A stretch of 64,000 nt of DNA from Pseudarthrobacter sulfonivorans (GTDB taxonomy: Bacteria; Actinomycetota; Actinomycetes; Actinomycetales; Micrococcaceae): NCBI RefSeq assembly GCF_001484605.1, contig NZ_CP013747.1, forward strand, positions 4,092,001-4,156,000. The letters are read 5' to 3'. A model generated the notes under the pieces. It was not told where the DNA came from, did no database searches, and was given only the letters and a program-made list of their open reading frames with translations. Both the position numbers and the translations under genes were made by a program. Below, piece after piece: positions 24,573 to 35,047 of this stretch; position 1 is the first letter of the stretch; each line of letters opens with the position of its first letter.

Positions 24573-25547
24573 TTGAAAACCACCTCGCCCACCGCCGTTG
24601 ACCTGCCCGTCATCGAAGCAGGCCAGCGCGTCACCGTCAGGGTCCCGGCCACCAGCGCCAACCTCGGACCGGGTTACGACAGCCTGGGCCTCGCCCTGGC
24701 ACTGCATGACACCCTGACGGTGGAAAGCCTCGAATCCGCTGAACTCGTTTTCGAGCTCAGCGGCGAGGGGGCGGACACGCTGCCGCAGGACGCCAGTCAC
24801 CTGGTGGTCAGGGCGATGGAGGCTGCCTTTTCCCGGCTTGGTTACCGGCACGGCGGCCTCAGGATCACGGCGACGAACGTCAACCCCCATGGCCGGGGCC
24901 TGGGATCATCGGCGTCGGCAGTGGTGGCGGCCGTCTCGGCCGCCAATGCCATGGTGCCCGAAGCGGCGCGTCGCGGGCGGGACTGGATCCTGCAGTTGAC
25001 CAGCGAGATGGAAGGCCATCCGGACAACGTCGCGCCCGCGATTTTCGGCGGACTGGCGCTGTCATGGCAGGACAGTGACCGGTACAGCAGCACGTGCGCT
25101 ACCGTGGCCGGTTCCGTGATTCCCATCGTGGCCGTCCCCGATTTTGAATTGTCCACCGAGGCCGCGCGCGCTCTGCTGCCGGCGTCTGTGGGCCATCATG
25201 CGGCAGCCATGAACTCCGGCCGGGCGGCGCTGCTGATCCATGCGCTGACCCAGAAGCCCGAGTTCCTGCACGCCGGCACGGAGGATTACCTGCACCAGAG
25301 CTACCGGGCCGAGGCGATGCCGCCCAGCGCGTCTCTCATCAGGGCACTGCGCAACTCGGGCCACGCGGCAGTGGTTTCGGGTGCCGGACCGACGGTCCTG
25401 GTTCTCGCTGACGGCGAAGCCGAAGCCGCCGAGGTCCTTGGGTTTATTGAGTCCTTTACAGAGGCGAACACGCCGGGCATCGGCTGGCGCGTGCTGAAGC
25501 TGGCAGTAGACGTCGAAGGTGCTAAGGTGGACTTGCACCGGCGGTAA
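24573..25547 (+). CDS. thrB: Homoserine kinase
   Basis: This 324-residue GHMP kinase phosphorylates homoserine for ThrC. The GHMP signature is PHGRGLGSSASAVVAA (about 107-122); the N-terminal VRVPATSANLGPGYDSLG and the C-terminal AVVSGAGPTVLVL are family hallmarks. The TTG start at 24573 gives the expected N-terminus and lies two bases after the thrC stop. It closes the threonine cluster; a 296-base leader region for rho follows. Confidence 0.95.
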   Translation: MKTTSPTAVDLPVIEAGQRVTVRVPATSANLGPGYDSLGLALALHDTLTVESLESAELVFELSGEGADTLPQDASHLVVRAMEAAFSRLGYRHGGLRITATNVNPHGRGLGSSASAVVAAVSAANAMVPEAARRGRDWILQLTSEMEGHPDNVAPAIFGGLALSWQDSDRYSSTCATVAGSVIPIVAVPDFELSTEAARALLPASVGHHAAAMNSGRAALLIHALTQKPEFLHAGTEDYLHQSYRAEAMPPSASLIRALRNSGHAAVVSGAGPTVLVLADGEAEAAEVLGFIESFTEANTPGIGWRVLKLAVDVEGAKVDLHRR

Positions 25548-25578
25548 TTCCGCCTATCTGATCGGCAGCTGCATTCAG

Positions 25579-25606
25579 TTGTTAGTGATCTCCTACTGCG
25601 CAATAT
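25579..25606 (+). promoter_or_regulatory. Candidate rho promoter
   Basis: TTGTTA at 25579-25584 and CAATAT at 25601-25606 with a 16-base spacer are the best promoter-like pair in the gap between thrB and rho. If used, it gives a leader of roughly 230 bases. The assignment is weak. Confidence 0.3.
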
Positions 25607-25718
25607 TTTCCGGTGCCGCCTGCTTGGTCTGTCGCAGGAATCTGCAGCTGAATTGTCTGCCCCTGAATCGTCAGCCCAGCGCCCCGCCATTAATCGGTGC
25701 GTGAGGTGAATCAGTATC

Positions 25719-25819
25719 CGGCCCTGCTGGCCGAAATCCAACCGGCAAGACCGAAAATGCGGCTGCAGATCTGAACTGCAGCCCAGATCAAATCATCGCG
25801 TCCAGCTCCCAGTCTGGAC
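25719..25819 (+). promoter_or_regulatory. Rho leader with three successive hairpins
   Basis: Three stem-loops are visible: CGGCC/GGCCG at 25719-25733, a perfect 8-bp stem GGCTGCAG/CTGCAGCC at 25761-25783, and GTCCAG/CTGGAC at 25800-25819. They lie directly upstream of the GTG start at 25844. A 25-codon frame (GTG 25697 to TGA 25772-25774) ends inside the second hairpin. Rho genes are often autoregulated through their leaders; a role here is inference. Confidence 0.45.
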
Positions 25820-25843
25820 GCCGTCGAGGGGGAAGGATCCTTC

Positions 25844-28123
<2,280 letters not shown>

Positions 28124-28138
28124 CTACGCTCACCGCTC

Positions 28139-28170
28139 AAAACATGCCGGCCTGATGGCCGGCATGTTTT
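28139..28170 (+). terminator. Intrinsic terminator after rho
   Basis: AAAACATGCCGGCC (28139-28152) and its perfect complement (28157-28170) form a 14-bp stem with loop TGAT and a TTTT end. It lies 16 bases after the rho stop. Confidence 0.9.
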
Positions 28171-28230
28171 GGGCGGTTCGTCGTTAAGTCCCGTGAAACT
28201 AGACTTGTAAGAGTCGAAAGAGGTTTTGAA

Positions 28231-29304
28231 ATGTTTGAGTCCGTACAGGGCCTGCTTGATGAGCATGATGCTATCCAGGCGCAGCTTGGTGATCCTGCTG
28301 TCTATGCTGACCAGCGGCTGGCCCGGAAGCTGGGGCGGCGTTCTGCGCAGCTCAATGGCATCGTGGAGGCATACAACAAGTGGCATGCCCTGGAGGACGA
28401 CCTCGCCGCTGCGAAGGAAATGGCCTCGGAGGACCCTGAGTTTGCTGCCGAGGTTCCCGTGCTGGAGGAAGCGCTGGAGCAGGCTTCGGCGAAGCTGCGC
28501 AGGCTCCTCATTCCGCGGGACCCCGACGACGCCCGCAACGTGATCCTCGAGGTCAAGGGCGGCGAAGGCGGCGACGAAGCCGCCCTCTTCGCCGGTGACC
28601 TCCTGCGGATGTACACCCGGTACGCGGAATCCCGCGGCTGGAAGACCGAACTCATCTCGGCCAACGAATCCGATCTCGGTGGCTACAAGGACGTCCAGAT
28701 GGCCGTCAAAGGCAACTCGAACGATCCTGCCGAAGGCGTCTACGCACGGCTCAAGTTCGAAGGCGGCGTCCACCGCGTGCAGCGTGTGCCCGTCACCGAA
28801 TCCCAGGGCCGCATCCACACCTCAGCCGCCGGCGTCCTGGTCCTCCCCGAAGTTGACGAGCCCGAAGAGCTGGACATCAACCAGAACGACCTCAAGATCG
28901 ACGTCTACCGCTCGTCGGGTCCCGGTGGCCAGTCCGTGAACACCACGGACTCCGCTGTCCGTATCACGCACCTTCCCACCGGCATTGTGGTGGCCATGCA
29001 GAACGAGAAATCCCAGCTGCAGAACCGCGAAGCAGGCATGCGCGTGCTCCGCGCCCGCATCCTGGCGCACCAGCAGGAAATCATCGACGCCGAGAACTCG
29101 GCCCAGCGTAAATCCCAGATCCGCACCATGGACCGTTCGGAGCGCATCCGCACGTACAACTACCCGGAAAACCGGATCGCGGACCACCGCACCGGCTACA
29201 AGGCCTACAACCTGGACCAGGTCATGAACGGGGACCTGGAACCGGTCATCCAGTCCGCCATCGAGATGGACGAACAGGCACGCCTGGACGCCATCGGCGA
29301 CTAG
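28231..29304 (+). CDS. prfA: Peptide chain release factor 1
   Basis: This 357-residue factor ends translation at UAA/UAG. It has the peptidyl-hydrolysis GGQ loop [24 protein letters not shown] (about 228-252) and the N-terminal coiled region with a hydrophobic heptad pattern. Length is normal for RF1. ATG 28231 has AAAGAGG eight bases upstream, and TAGACT at 28200-28205 is a possible -10. It directly follows the rho terminator; the rpmE gene that separates rho and prfA in mycobacteria is absent here. Its modifying enzyme PrmC is encoded next. Confidence 0.97.
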   Translation: MFESVQGLLDEHDAIQAQLGDPAVYADQRLARKLGRRSAQLNGIVEAYNKWHALEDDLAAAKEMASEDPEFAAEVPVLEEALEQASAKLRRLLIPRDPDDARNVILEVKGGEGGDEAALFAGDLLRMYTRYAESRGWKTELISANESDLGGYKDVQMAVKGNSNDPAEGVYARLKFEGGVHRVQRVPVTESQGRIHTSAAGVLVLPEVDEPEELDINQNDLKIDVYRSSGPGGQSVNTTDSAVRITHLPTGIVVAMQNEKSQLQNREAGMRVLRARILAHQQEIIDAENSAQRKSQIRTMDRSERIRTYNYPENRIADHRTGYKAYNLDQVMNGDLEPVIQSAIEMDEQARLDAIGD

Positions 29305-29316
29305 CCGCCGGCACCC

Positions 29317-30186
29317 ATGACACTCGGGTCTGGGCAGTCCCTCGCGGCTGCCGTCAGCGAGGCCACGGTGATCCTCCGGGACGCCGGGGTCCCCAGCCCC
29401 CGCGTCGACGCGGAACTCCTGGCGGACCACCTACTCGGTGTGGGGCTCGGCAGGCTCCGGGCGATGATGCTGGGGGACACTCCGGCACCTGCTGGCTATG
29501 CCGAACTTGTCGCTGAACGGGCCCAACGGATCCCGCTGCAGCACATCACCGGAGTGGCGCACTTCAGGTACCTGGAGCTCGCCGTCGGGCCCGGGGTCTT
29601 TATCCCCCGGCCGGAAACAGAGTCCGTTGTGCAGCTGGTCATCGACCACGTCAAGGGGATGGCACACCCGCGGATTGTGGACCTGGGCACGGGCTCGGGC
29701 GCGATCGCCGGCTCCATCGCCCACGAGGTGCCCGGCGCCGAAGTCCACGCCGTGGAATACAGTCCGTTCGCGCACGCGTGGGCGGCCCGGAACCTGGCGC
29801 CCCTGGGCGTCAAGCTGGTGCTGGGGGACCTCCGTGACGCGCTGCCGGAACTTAACGGAACCTTCGACGTCGTAATCTCCAACCCGCCCTACATTCCCGC
29901 CGAAGCCATCCCGAATGAACCCGAAGTTGCCCTGCACGACCCTCCCGAAGCCCTGTACGGCGGGGGAGCGGACGGCATGGAACTTCCGACGGCGGCGGCC
30001 GCCTCGGCTGCCCGGCTGCTGGTTCCCGGCGGCTACTTCGTGATGGAACACGCGGAAGTCCAGGCCGGCTGGATCGCCGGAATGATGCAGCGGACGGGTG
30101 CCTGGCGGGAGATCACCACACACCTGGACCTCAACGGCAAGGAACGCGCCACCAGCGCCGTCCTTGCCGGTCCGCACCACGAGTGA
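29317..30186 (+). CDS. prmC: Peptide chain release factor N5-glutamine methyltransferase
   Basis: This 289-residue SAM-dependent enzyme methylates the Gln of the GGQ loop in release factors. It has the SAM motif VDLGTGSGAIAGSIAHEVP (about 120-138) and the glutamine-binding NPPY signature in VISNPPYIPAEAIP (about 188-201). It begins 12 bases after prfA, its substrate's gene, as in many bacteria. Confidence 0.96.
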   Translation: MTLGSGQSLAAAVSEATVILRDAGVPSPRVDAELLADHLLGVGLGRLRAMMLGDTPAPAGYAELVAERAQRIPLQHITGVAHFRYLELAVGPGVFIPRPETESVVQLVIDHVKGMAHPRIVDLGTGSGAIAGSIAHEVPGAEVHAVEYSPFAHAWAARNLAPLGVKLVLGDLRDALPELNGTFDVVISNPPYIPAEAIPNEPEVALHDPPEALYGGGADGMELPTAAAASAARLLVPGGYFVMEHAEVQAGWIAGMMQRTGAWREITTHLDLNGKERATSAVLAGPHHE

Positions 30187-30201
30187 TGAAAGAATAGGCC
30201 A

Positions 30202-31005
30202 GTGACCACAACCTACAACTGCACGTCAGAGGACCAGCGCGCCCTTGGACTGGAGCATGCCCAGCGTGCCATCAGCGAAAAGAAGTGCGTGGTGTTCCCC
30301 ACGGACACGGTCTATGGAATTGCCGCCGACGCCTTTTCTCCGCAGGCCGTCACCATGCTGTTGGCGTCCAAAGGGCGCAGCCGCACCATGCCGCCGCCGG
30401 TACTGATTCCCCGGATCAACGCGCTGGACGGCCTGGCCACAGATGTTTCCGCTGATGCCCGCAAGCTCGCCGAGGCGTTCTGGCCGGGGGGACTGACCCT
30501 GATCCTGCACGCCCAGCCGTCACTGGACTGGGACCTGGGCGAGACCCAGGGAACTGTGGCCCTACGTATGCCCGCCGACGAGGTGGCCCAGGAACTCCTG
30601 ACGCTGACCGGTCCGCTGGCCGTGTCCTCCGCCAACCGGACCGGCCAGCCGCCGGCGCAGACCGCCGCGGAGGCACGTGCCCAGCTCGCGGAGTCCGTGG
30701 AGGTCTACCTCGAAGGCGGTTTCCGGCCGGTGGAAGGAACCGACGCCGTGCCCTCCACGATCGTGGATGCCACCGGGGCGCTCCTGCGCGTGGTGCGCAA
30801 CGGCGCCGTGTCCCTGGAGCAACTCCGGGAGCACGTTCCGGGCGTCTTGGGTCTGGGCGAGATTCCGATGGCTGAGCCCGAGAAAGAATCTGAAGAAGTC
30901 GCTCTGCAGGCCGAATCAGCAGCTGAAGAGCCGGCAGCTGAAGAGCCGGCCGCTGAAAAAGCTGCCGACGAGCCGGCCGCGCCGGTTCGGGAGACTGACG
31001 GGTGA
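30202..31005 (+). CDS. Threonylcarbamoyl-AMP synthase (TsaC/Sua5 family)
   Basis: This 267-residue YrdC/Sua5-family enzyme makes threonylcarbamoyl-AMP for t6A37 modification of ANN-reading tRNAs. It has CVVFPTDTVYGIAADAF (about 30-46), KGRSRTMPPPVLI (about 56-68) and SSANRTGQPPAQTA (about 143-156). After the core (about 215 residues) it has an unusual Glu/Ala/Pro-rich acidic tail with EEPAAEEPAAEK-like repeats. GTG 30202 is the start. The stop overlaps the GTG of the following glycosyltransferase. Confidence 0.92.
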   Translation: MTTTYNCTSEDQRALGLEHAQRAISEKKCVVFPTDTVYGIAADAFSPQAVTMLLASKGRSRTMPPPVLIPRINALDGLATDVSADARKLAEAFWPGGLTLILHAQPSLDWDLGETQGTVALRMPADEVAQELLTLTGPLAVSSANRTGQPPAQTAAEARAQLAESVEVYLEGGFRPVEGTDAVPSTIVDATGALLRVVRNGAVSLEQLREHVPGVLGLGEIPMAEPEKESEEVALQAESAAEEPAAEEPAAEKAADEPAAPVRETDG

Positions 31006-31760
31006 GCCTGGCACGCCAGCACATCCCCGTCCTGGGCGTGGACGCCACGCCGCTCAAGGTGGACGACCTGCTTGAGGTGCTGGCGGGGTTCGTCGACGAC
31101 GGGACCAAGCGGACCGTCGTCGGACATAACTTGCACAGTGTCACGCTGACTCATTCCGACGCCGGCTTTCGTTCCGTTTATGAGGAGAGCGACGTGGTGC
31201 TCCTCGATGGGGCGCCGGTGCTCTGGCTGTGGAGCCGGACGGGGAATGCTGTGGGGCCGGTCATGGAGTACCGGCTGGGTTCCACGGACTGGTTGCCGTC
31301 CCTGGGCAGGGTTGCCGGCCTGAAGCGGATGGCGGTGGTTGGCGCCGGCGCCGAGGCGAACGCCTTGGCTGTCGAAAAGCTCCGGAGCATTGTTCCCGGT
31401 GCCACGGTAGCGGGCCTGCCCGGCGAAGGCTGGAACGACGACGTCGAAACGGCCGCTGTGCGCTGGCTCGCAGAGCAGCAACCCCAGCTAGTCCTGCTCG
31501 GGTTGGGCATGCCGTTGCAGGAATCAGTGCTGCAGCGCCGGCTCGGCACGCTCCCGCCAGCCATCTACTGCACCGTGGGCGGCGCGATCGAACAGCTGGC
31601 CGGAATCCAGAAACTTGCACCTCGATGGCTCGGGAGGCTCGGGCTGGAATGGGCATGGCGCCTGCTGCTGCATCCCCGCCGCGTGGCGTACCGCGTGTTT
31701 GGTGAGCCGTGGGTGCTGCTATGGCTGCTGGCCCGGCGCCGGCTACGGCGCGTGTCCTAG
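31002..31760 (+). CDS. WecB/TagA/CpsF-family glycosyltransferase
   Basis: This 252-residue GT26-type enzyme has the family motif TLTHSDAGFRSVYEESDVVLLDGAPVLW (about 47-74) with the catalytic Asp, and a C-terminal basic, membrane-associating tail (HPRRVAYRVFGEPW, about 226-240). Family members add ManNAc or a related sugar to undecaprenyl-PP-GlcNAc. This suits the WecA/TagO-like gene 1.2 kb downstream, and suggests a wall polysaccharide or teichoic-acid linkage unit. Start GTG overlaps tsaC. The stop overlaps that of the convergent GT2 gene. Confidence 0.88.
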   Translation: MSLARQHIPVLGVDATPLKVDDLLEVLAGFVDDGTKRTVVGHNLHSVTLTHSDAGFRSVYEESDVVLLDGAPVLWLWSRTGNAVGPVMEYRLGSTDWLPSLGRVAGLKRMAVVGAGAEANALAVEKLRSIVPGATVAGLPGEGWNDDVETAAVRWLAEQQPQLVLLGLGMPLQESVLQRRLGTLPPAIYCTVGGAIEQLAGIQKLAPRWLGRLGLEWAWRLLLHPRRVAYRVFGEPWVLLWLLARRRLRRVS

Positions 31761-32653
31761 AACTTCTGGTCCTCCAGCGGCGCGAAGCCCTTGGCACGCA
31801 GTCCCTTCGAGAAGGAACTTGCCCAGGCGAGCAGTCCCTTCAGGTCACGGCGCTGCGCAAAATAGCCAAGATAGCCCCCGACGTCGGCCACCAGCGACTT
31901 AACTCGGAAATAGCGCCGGATCAGGTACCCGCGGTTGCGGTAGTAGTAGTAACGTTTGAACGCCGAATCCGGCACGATCACATGCCATCGTGCACCAAAG
32001 ACGTGCTTCGTCTCGGAAAACGCATGCGGGTGGGTGATGGCGGTGGTGGTCACCGTGCCGAACCGGATGCCCGCCTTGCGGAGGCGGATGGTGAAGTCCA
32101 CCTCGTCGCCGCGGATAAAGAGGCGCATGTCCGGCAGGCCCACCTTGAAGAACACGTCGGACCTGATCAGGGCACCGTTGAAGAAGTGTCCGTCGTTGGG
32201 TAGGAAACCTACTTTTTCCAGTTGGGCCCGGTCGTGGGTGACTTTCCCGTCCAGCCGGAAGAAGAAGGACAGCCGGTCGGGATGGCCCGGGGCAACCACC
32301 AGCGGGACCACGGCTTCAAGGTCGCGGGCCTCAGCCTCACGCAGCAGCGTGGCGAGGCATTCGGGATCTGCCGGCTCGGCGTCGTCGTCCATCATCCAGA
32401 CCCATTTGGCACCGCTGGCCACCGCCTTCAGCGCGGCGAGGGCAAAGCCGCCTGCCCCGCCGAGGTTCGCTTCGGAACGGACGTAATCAACATTTGGGTG
32501 CCGCGCGGCAACATCGCGTGCGGGGTCCGTGCCGCTGTCGACAAGGCAGATGGTGTCCACTGCCGCGGACTGTGCATTAATGGCGTCCAGCAGGACGGAC
32601 AGCTCTTTATGACGGTTAAATGTCACGGCGGCAACTGCAACCCGGACGGTCAT
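31757..32653 (-). CDS. Glycosyltransferase family 2 protein
   Basis: This 298-residue GT-A enzyme begins VRVAVAAVTFNRHKELSVLLDAI, with the nucleotide-binding strand at the N-terminus, and has the metal-binding DDDAEPADPECL (about 110-121). GlfT2/rhamnosyltransferase-like features include GALIRSDVFFKVGLPDMRLFIRGDEVDF (acceptor region). It is probably involved in cell-wall or exopolysaccharide assembly. I chose ATG 32653, which has AAAGGA seven bases upstream, over a far-upstream TTG. It is convergent with the TagA-type gene, with overlapping stop codons. Confidence 0.88.
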   Translation of the reverse strand: MTVRVAVAAVTFNRHKELSVLLDAINAQSAAVDTICLVDSGTDPARDVAARHPNVDYVRSEANLGGAGGFALAALKAVASGAKWVWMMDDDAEPADPECLATLLREAEARDLEAVVPLVVAPGHPDRLSFFFRLDGKVTHDRAQLEKVGFLPNDGHFFNGALIRSDVFFKVGLPDMRLFIRGDEVDFTIRLRKAGIRFGTVTTTAITHPHAFSETKHVFGARWHVIVPDSAFKRYYYYRNRGYLIRRYFRVKSLVADVGGYLGYFAQRRDLKGLLAWASSFSKGLRAKGFAPLEDQKF

Positions 32654-32848
32654 GGGGATTCCTTTCAGCATGGCCTTCAGGGGATTCCCCGCTCGCAATG
32701 CGCCAGTGTGGCGCGAAGCCATGGAGCCGTTGGCGCTAGTATCTTGACTAGAGTCCACTGTAATACAGCCCTGTAAGGCACCAAGCACTGCCTGCTGCGC
32801 GCCCGGCGACGGAGAAGTTTCATTTATCGAAAGTCAGATTCCCCGCCA

Positions 32849-32950
32849 GTGAGCCCATCGATCGAGGACCACCTGTTCGGGCCGCTGTCCATGCCCGTGC
32901 GCACCCGCAGGGTTGCGCCGCACACCGACGAAACGGCCGCTATCGCATGA
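32849..32950 (+). CDS. Possible 33-residue leader ORF coupled to the WecA/TagO-like gene
   Basis: A frame from GTG 32849 runs 33 codons to a TGA at 32948-32950 that overlaps the ATG of the downstream gene (ATGA). The deduced peptide, SPSIEDHLFGPLSMPVRTR..., is hydrophilic and has no recognisable domain. It may be a short coupled peptide or chance. The overlap is the only support. Confidence 0.25.
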   Translation: MSPSIEDHLFGPLSMPVRTRRVAPHTDETAAIA

Positions 32951-34059
32951 TTATGTACCTGCTTATGGGGCTGACGGCTGCCGTCGTGTCCTACGGAGCC
33001 ACCTGGGGTGCCCGCGTCATCGGGCACCGGCTTGAACTCCATGCCCCCATCCGCAGCCGTGACATGCATACGACGCCGGTGTCCCGGCTGGGAGGGGTGG
33101 CCATCTTCCTCGGCGTGCTGGTGGCCCTCCTCGTCGCCAGCCAGTCCTTCTTCGTCAAGGACATCTACCGGAACAACTTCTCGCCATGGGGCGTCCTGGC
33201 AGGCGCGGCCCTGATCGTGCTCGTGGGGATCGCGGACGACCTCCTGGACATCCGATGGTGGGTTAAGCTCATCGGCCAGAGCGCCGCAGCCCTGGTGGTG
33301 GCCATCTGGGGAGTCCGGATGACCATAGTCCCGTGGGTTCCGGAGCCGATCTACCTGGAGAACGAACTGCTCCGCGTCGTGCTGACGGCCGGGCTCATCG
33401 TCACCACCATGAACGCCTTCAACTTCATTGACGGCCTCGACGGGCTCGCCGCCGGTGTGGCCATCATCGGCGGAACTGCATTCTTCTTCACTGCGTACTG
33501 GGTGCACCGGAACGCCGTCCTGTTGGACTATTCGGACCTGGCAACCCTGCTCACCGCCGTCGTCGTTGGCAGTTGCATCGGCTTCCTGCCGCACAACTGG
33601 TTCCCGTCCAAGATCTTTATGGGCGATTCCGGTGCCATGCTGATCGGCCTGCTGATGGCAGCCGCCGGCATCGTCTCCACAGGCCAGATCACGTCAGGGC
33701 TGTACGACCGTGCCAACGGTATCTCCACAGTCATACCGATTCTGCTGCCCTTCGCCGTGCTGTTCCTGCCACTGCTTGACCTGGGCCTCGCCGTCGTCCG
33801 CCGGACAGCGCGGGGACGTTCGCCATGGTCCGCAGACCGCGGCCACCTCCACCACAAGCTGCTGGATATCGGTTACTCGCACCGGACGGCCGTGATCCTG
33901 ATGTACCTCTGGACCGCCATCCTGTCCTTCGGGGGATTGGCCTTTGCAGTCTTCCCCTGGCAAGTTGTATTGGCCGCTGACATCTTCGCCACGCTTGTCA
34001 TGGGCCTGATTACGGCCTGGCCTTACCTGCGCCGCCACAGTGACCCGTCGCCGGCGTAA
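32947..34059 (+). CDS. Undecaprenyl/decaprenyl-phosphate GlcNAc-1-phosphate transferase (WecA/TagO family)
   Basis: This 370-residue polytopic membrane enzyme starts wall-polymer assembly by moving GlcNAc-1-P to a polyprenyl phosphate. It has about 11 hydrophobic helices, VGIADDLLDIRWWVK (Asp-rich motif, about 92-106), NAFNFIDGLDGLAAG (about 156-170), FMGDSGAMLIG and the His-rich DRGHLHHKLLD (about 298-308), all characteristic of the MraY/WecA family. It corresponds in position to rfe (Rv1302) of M. tuberculosis, just upstream of the ATP synthase operon. Confidence 0.93.
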   Translation: MIMYLLMGLTAAVVSYGATWGARVIGHRLELHAPIRSRDMHTTPVSRLGGVAIFLGVLVALLVASQSFFVKDIYRNNFSPWGVLAGAALIVLVGIADDLLDIRWWVKLIGQSAAALVVAIWGVRMTIVPWVPEPIYLENELLRVVLTAGLIVTTMNAFNFIDGLDGLAAGVAIIGGTAFFFTAYWVHRNAVLLDYSDLATLLTAVVVGSCIGFLPHNWFPSKIFMGDSGAMLIGLLMAAAGIVSTGQITSGLYDRANGISTVIPILLPFAVLFLPLLDLGLAVVRRTARGRSPWSADRGHLHHKLLDIGYSHRTAVILMYLWTAILSFGGLAFAVFPWQVVLAADIFATLVMGLITAWPYLRRHSDPSPA

Positions 34060-34064
34060 CGGCG

Positions 34065-34116
34065 TTCGGATTTATTTCTATCTCGTGTAGAATTCAGGGG
34101 CAGCCCAAGCTGCCCC
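34065..34116 (+). promoter_or_regulatory. Promoter and leader hairpin of the ATP synthase operon
   Basis: TTCGGA at 34065-34070 and TAGAAT at 34088-34093 are separated by 17 bases. Just after the predicted start lies a perfect 7-bp hairpin, GGGGCAG/CTGCCCC at 34097-34116, without a T-tract. A hairpin at the very 5' end of a long operon transcript may protect it from decay. Confidence 0.55.
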
Positions 34117-34152
34117 TCCACCCAGCCCCAGGGCGCCGACGATTGGGATCTT

Positions 34153-34635
34153 ATGACCTCCAACGCCGAACCCGGACGTTCGTCCGGCAGCGGACCCGTT
34201 GGTGTTTCCGGTCCCACGCGCTCGCTGTGGCTTCGCCTCCTCGCACTCAGTTCAGCTGCCGGTGCAGGCGCCCTGATTCTGGCGGGCATCCCGGCTGTGA
34301 TCCTGAATGGCCCCAGCGGCGTCCTGTCCAGTACTTTGGGCGGCCTCCTGGTGATGCTCTTCTTCGCCATCAGTCTTCTCGTCGGCCACTTCATGGGGCG
34401 CAACAACCCCTCCGGTGCCATCGGAATGTTCGCGGCCACCTACTTTGTCAAGGTCGTGGGTTTCGCGGTTGTCCTGTTTGTGATCGGAGCACCTGCTTGG
34501 CTTCACGACCGATGGTTCCTGATTGGCGCCGTTGCCACTGTTGTCTTCTGGCAGGCTGCCGAAATCTATGGCTTCAGCAAGGCGCGCCTGCAGATTTACA
34601 ACGACCCCGAGCCCAAGGAGCCGAACGATGCCTGA
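34153..34635 (+). CDS. ATP synthase operon-associated membrane protein (AtpI-like, Rv1303-type)
   Basis: This 160-residue protein has a polar N-terminal segment of about 22 residues, then four hydrophobic helices (about 27-48, 55-77, 88-109, 115-135) and a short charged tail (DPEPKEPNDA). Position and topology match the conserved actinobacterial protein between rfe and atpB (Rv1303), counted among AtpI-like assembly factors. It overlaps the next gene by 8 bases. A function in F0 ring assembly is inferred from the family. Confidence 0.75.
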   Translation: MTSNAEPGRSSGSGPVGVSGPTRSLWLRLLALSSAAGAGALILAGIPAVILNGPSGVLSSTLGGLLVMLFFAISLLVGHFMGRNNPSGAIGMFAATYFVKVVGFAVVLFVIGAPAWLHDRWFLIGAVATVVFWQAAEIYGFSKARLQIYNDPEPKEPNDA

Positions 34636-34966
34636 TCGGAAACGAACAGCGAAAAACAGTTCCTCCGTGCCCAAGAACGCTGCGCCCACGCCGGGGGTGT
34701 CGGCCGAAAACAACGACGGCGGATACAACGCCGGAATGGCCGTCTTTAGCTACATTATTGGCGGAATCATCGTCTGGAGTTTGATAGGGTGGGGTCTGGA
34801 TTATCTGTGGGGAACCCGCTGGATCGTGCTCGCAGGCGCTCTGCTTGGAGCTCTCGGAGGTTTCTATCTTTCCCACATGCATGGCCTTACCAGTTCCAGA
34901 ACCACAGCCGGTAAGAGCAGCGCAGACAGCGGCCCGTCCGCGGACGGAAACACAAATGCCAAATAA
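34628..34966 (+). CDS. AtpZ/AtpI-like small membrane protein
   Basis: This 112-residue protein has a hydrophilic N-terminus (about 45 residues), two hydrophobic helices (about 48-67 and 73-92, with GWGLDYLWGTRW between them) and a Ser/Gly-rich tail. The GhhhDxhhGTxxhhhhhGhhlG pattern is that of the AtpZ/AtpI 'putative F0F1-ATPase subunit' family, which assists ring assembly or Mg2+ handling. ATG 34628 lies inside the end of the preceding gene. A longer open frame starting at 34523 would overlap too much. Confidence 0.72.
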   Translation: MPDRKRTAKNSSSVPKNAAPTPGVSAENNDGGYNAGMAVFSYIIGGIIVWSLIGWGLDYLWGTRWIVLAGALLGALGGFYLSHMHGLTSSRTTAGKSSADSGPSADGNTNAK

Positions 34967-35047
34967 TTTCACAGGGGGAGCTGCGGAGCACAATTCCGCG
35001 GGTCCTCGACCAACGCCCAATGATGGACACTGCAGAGAGGAAACGCG

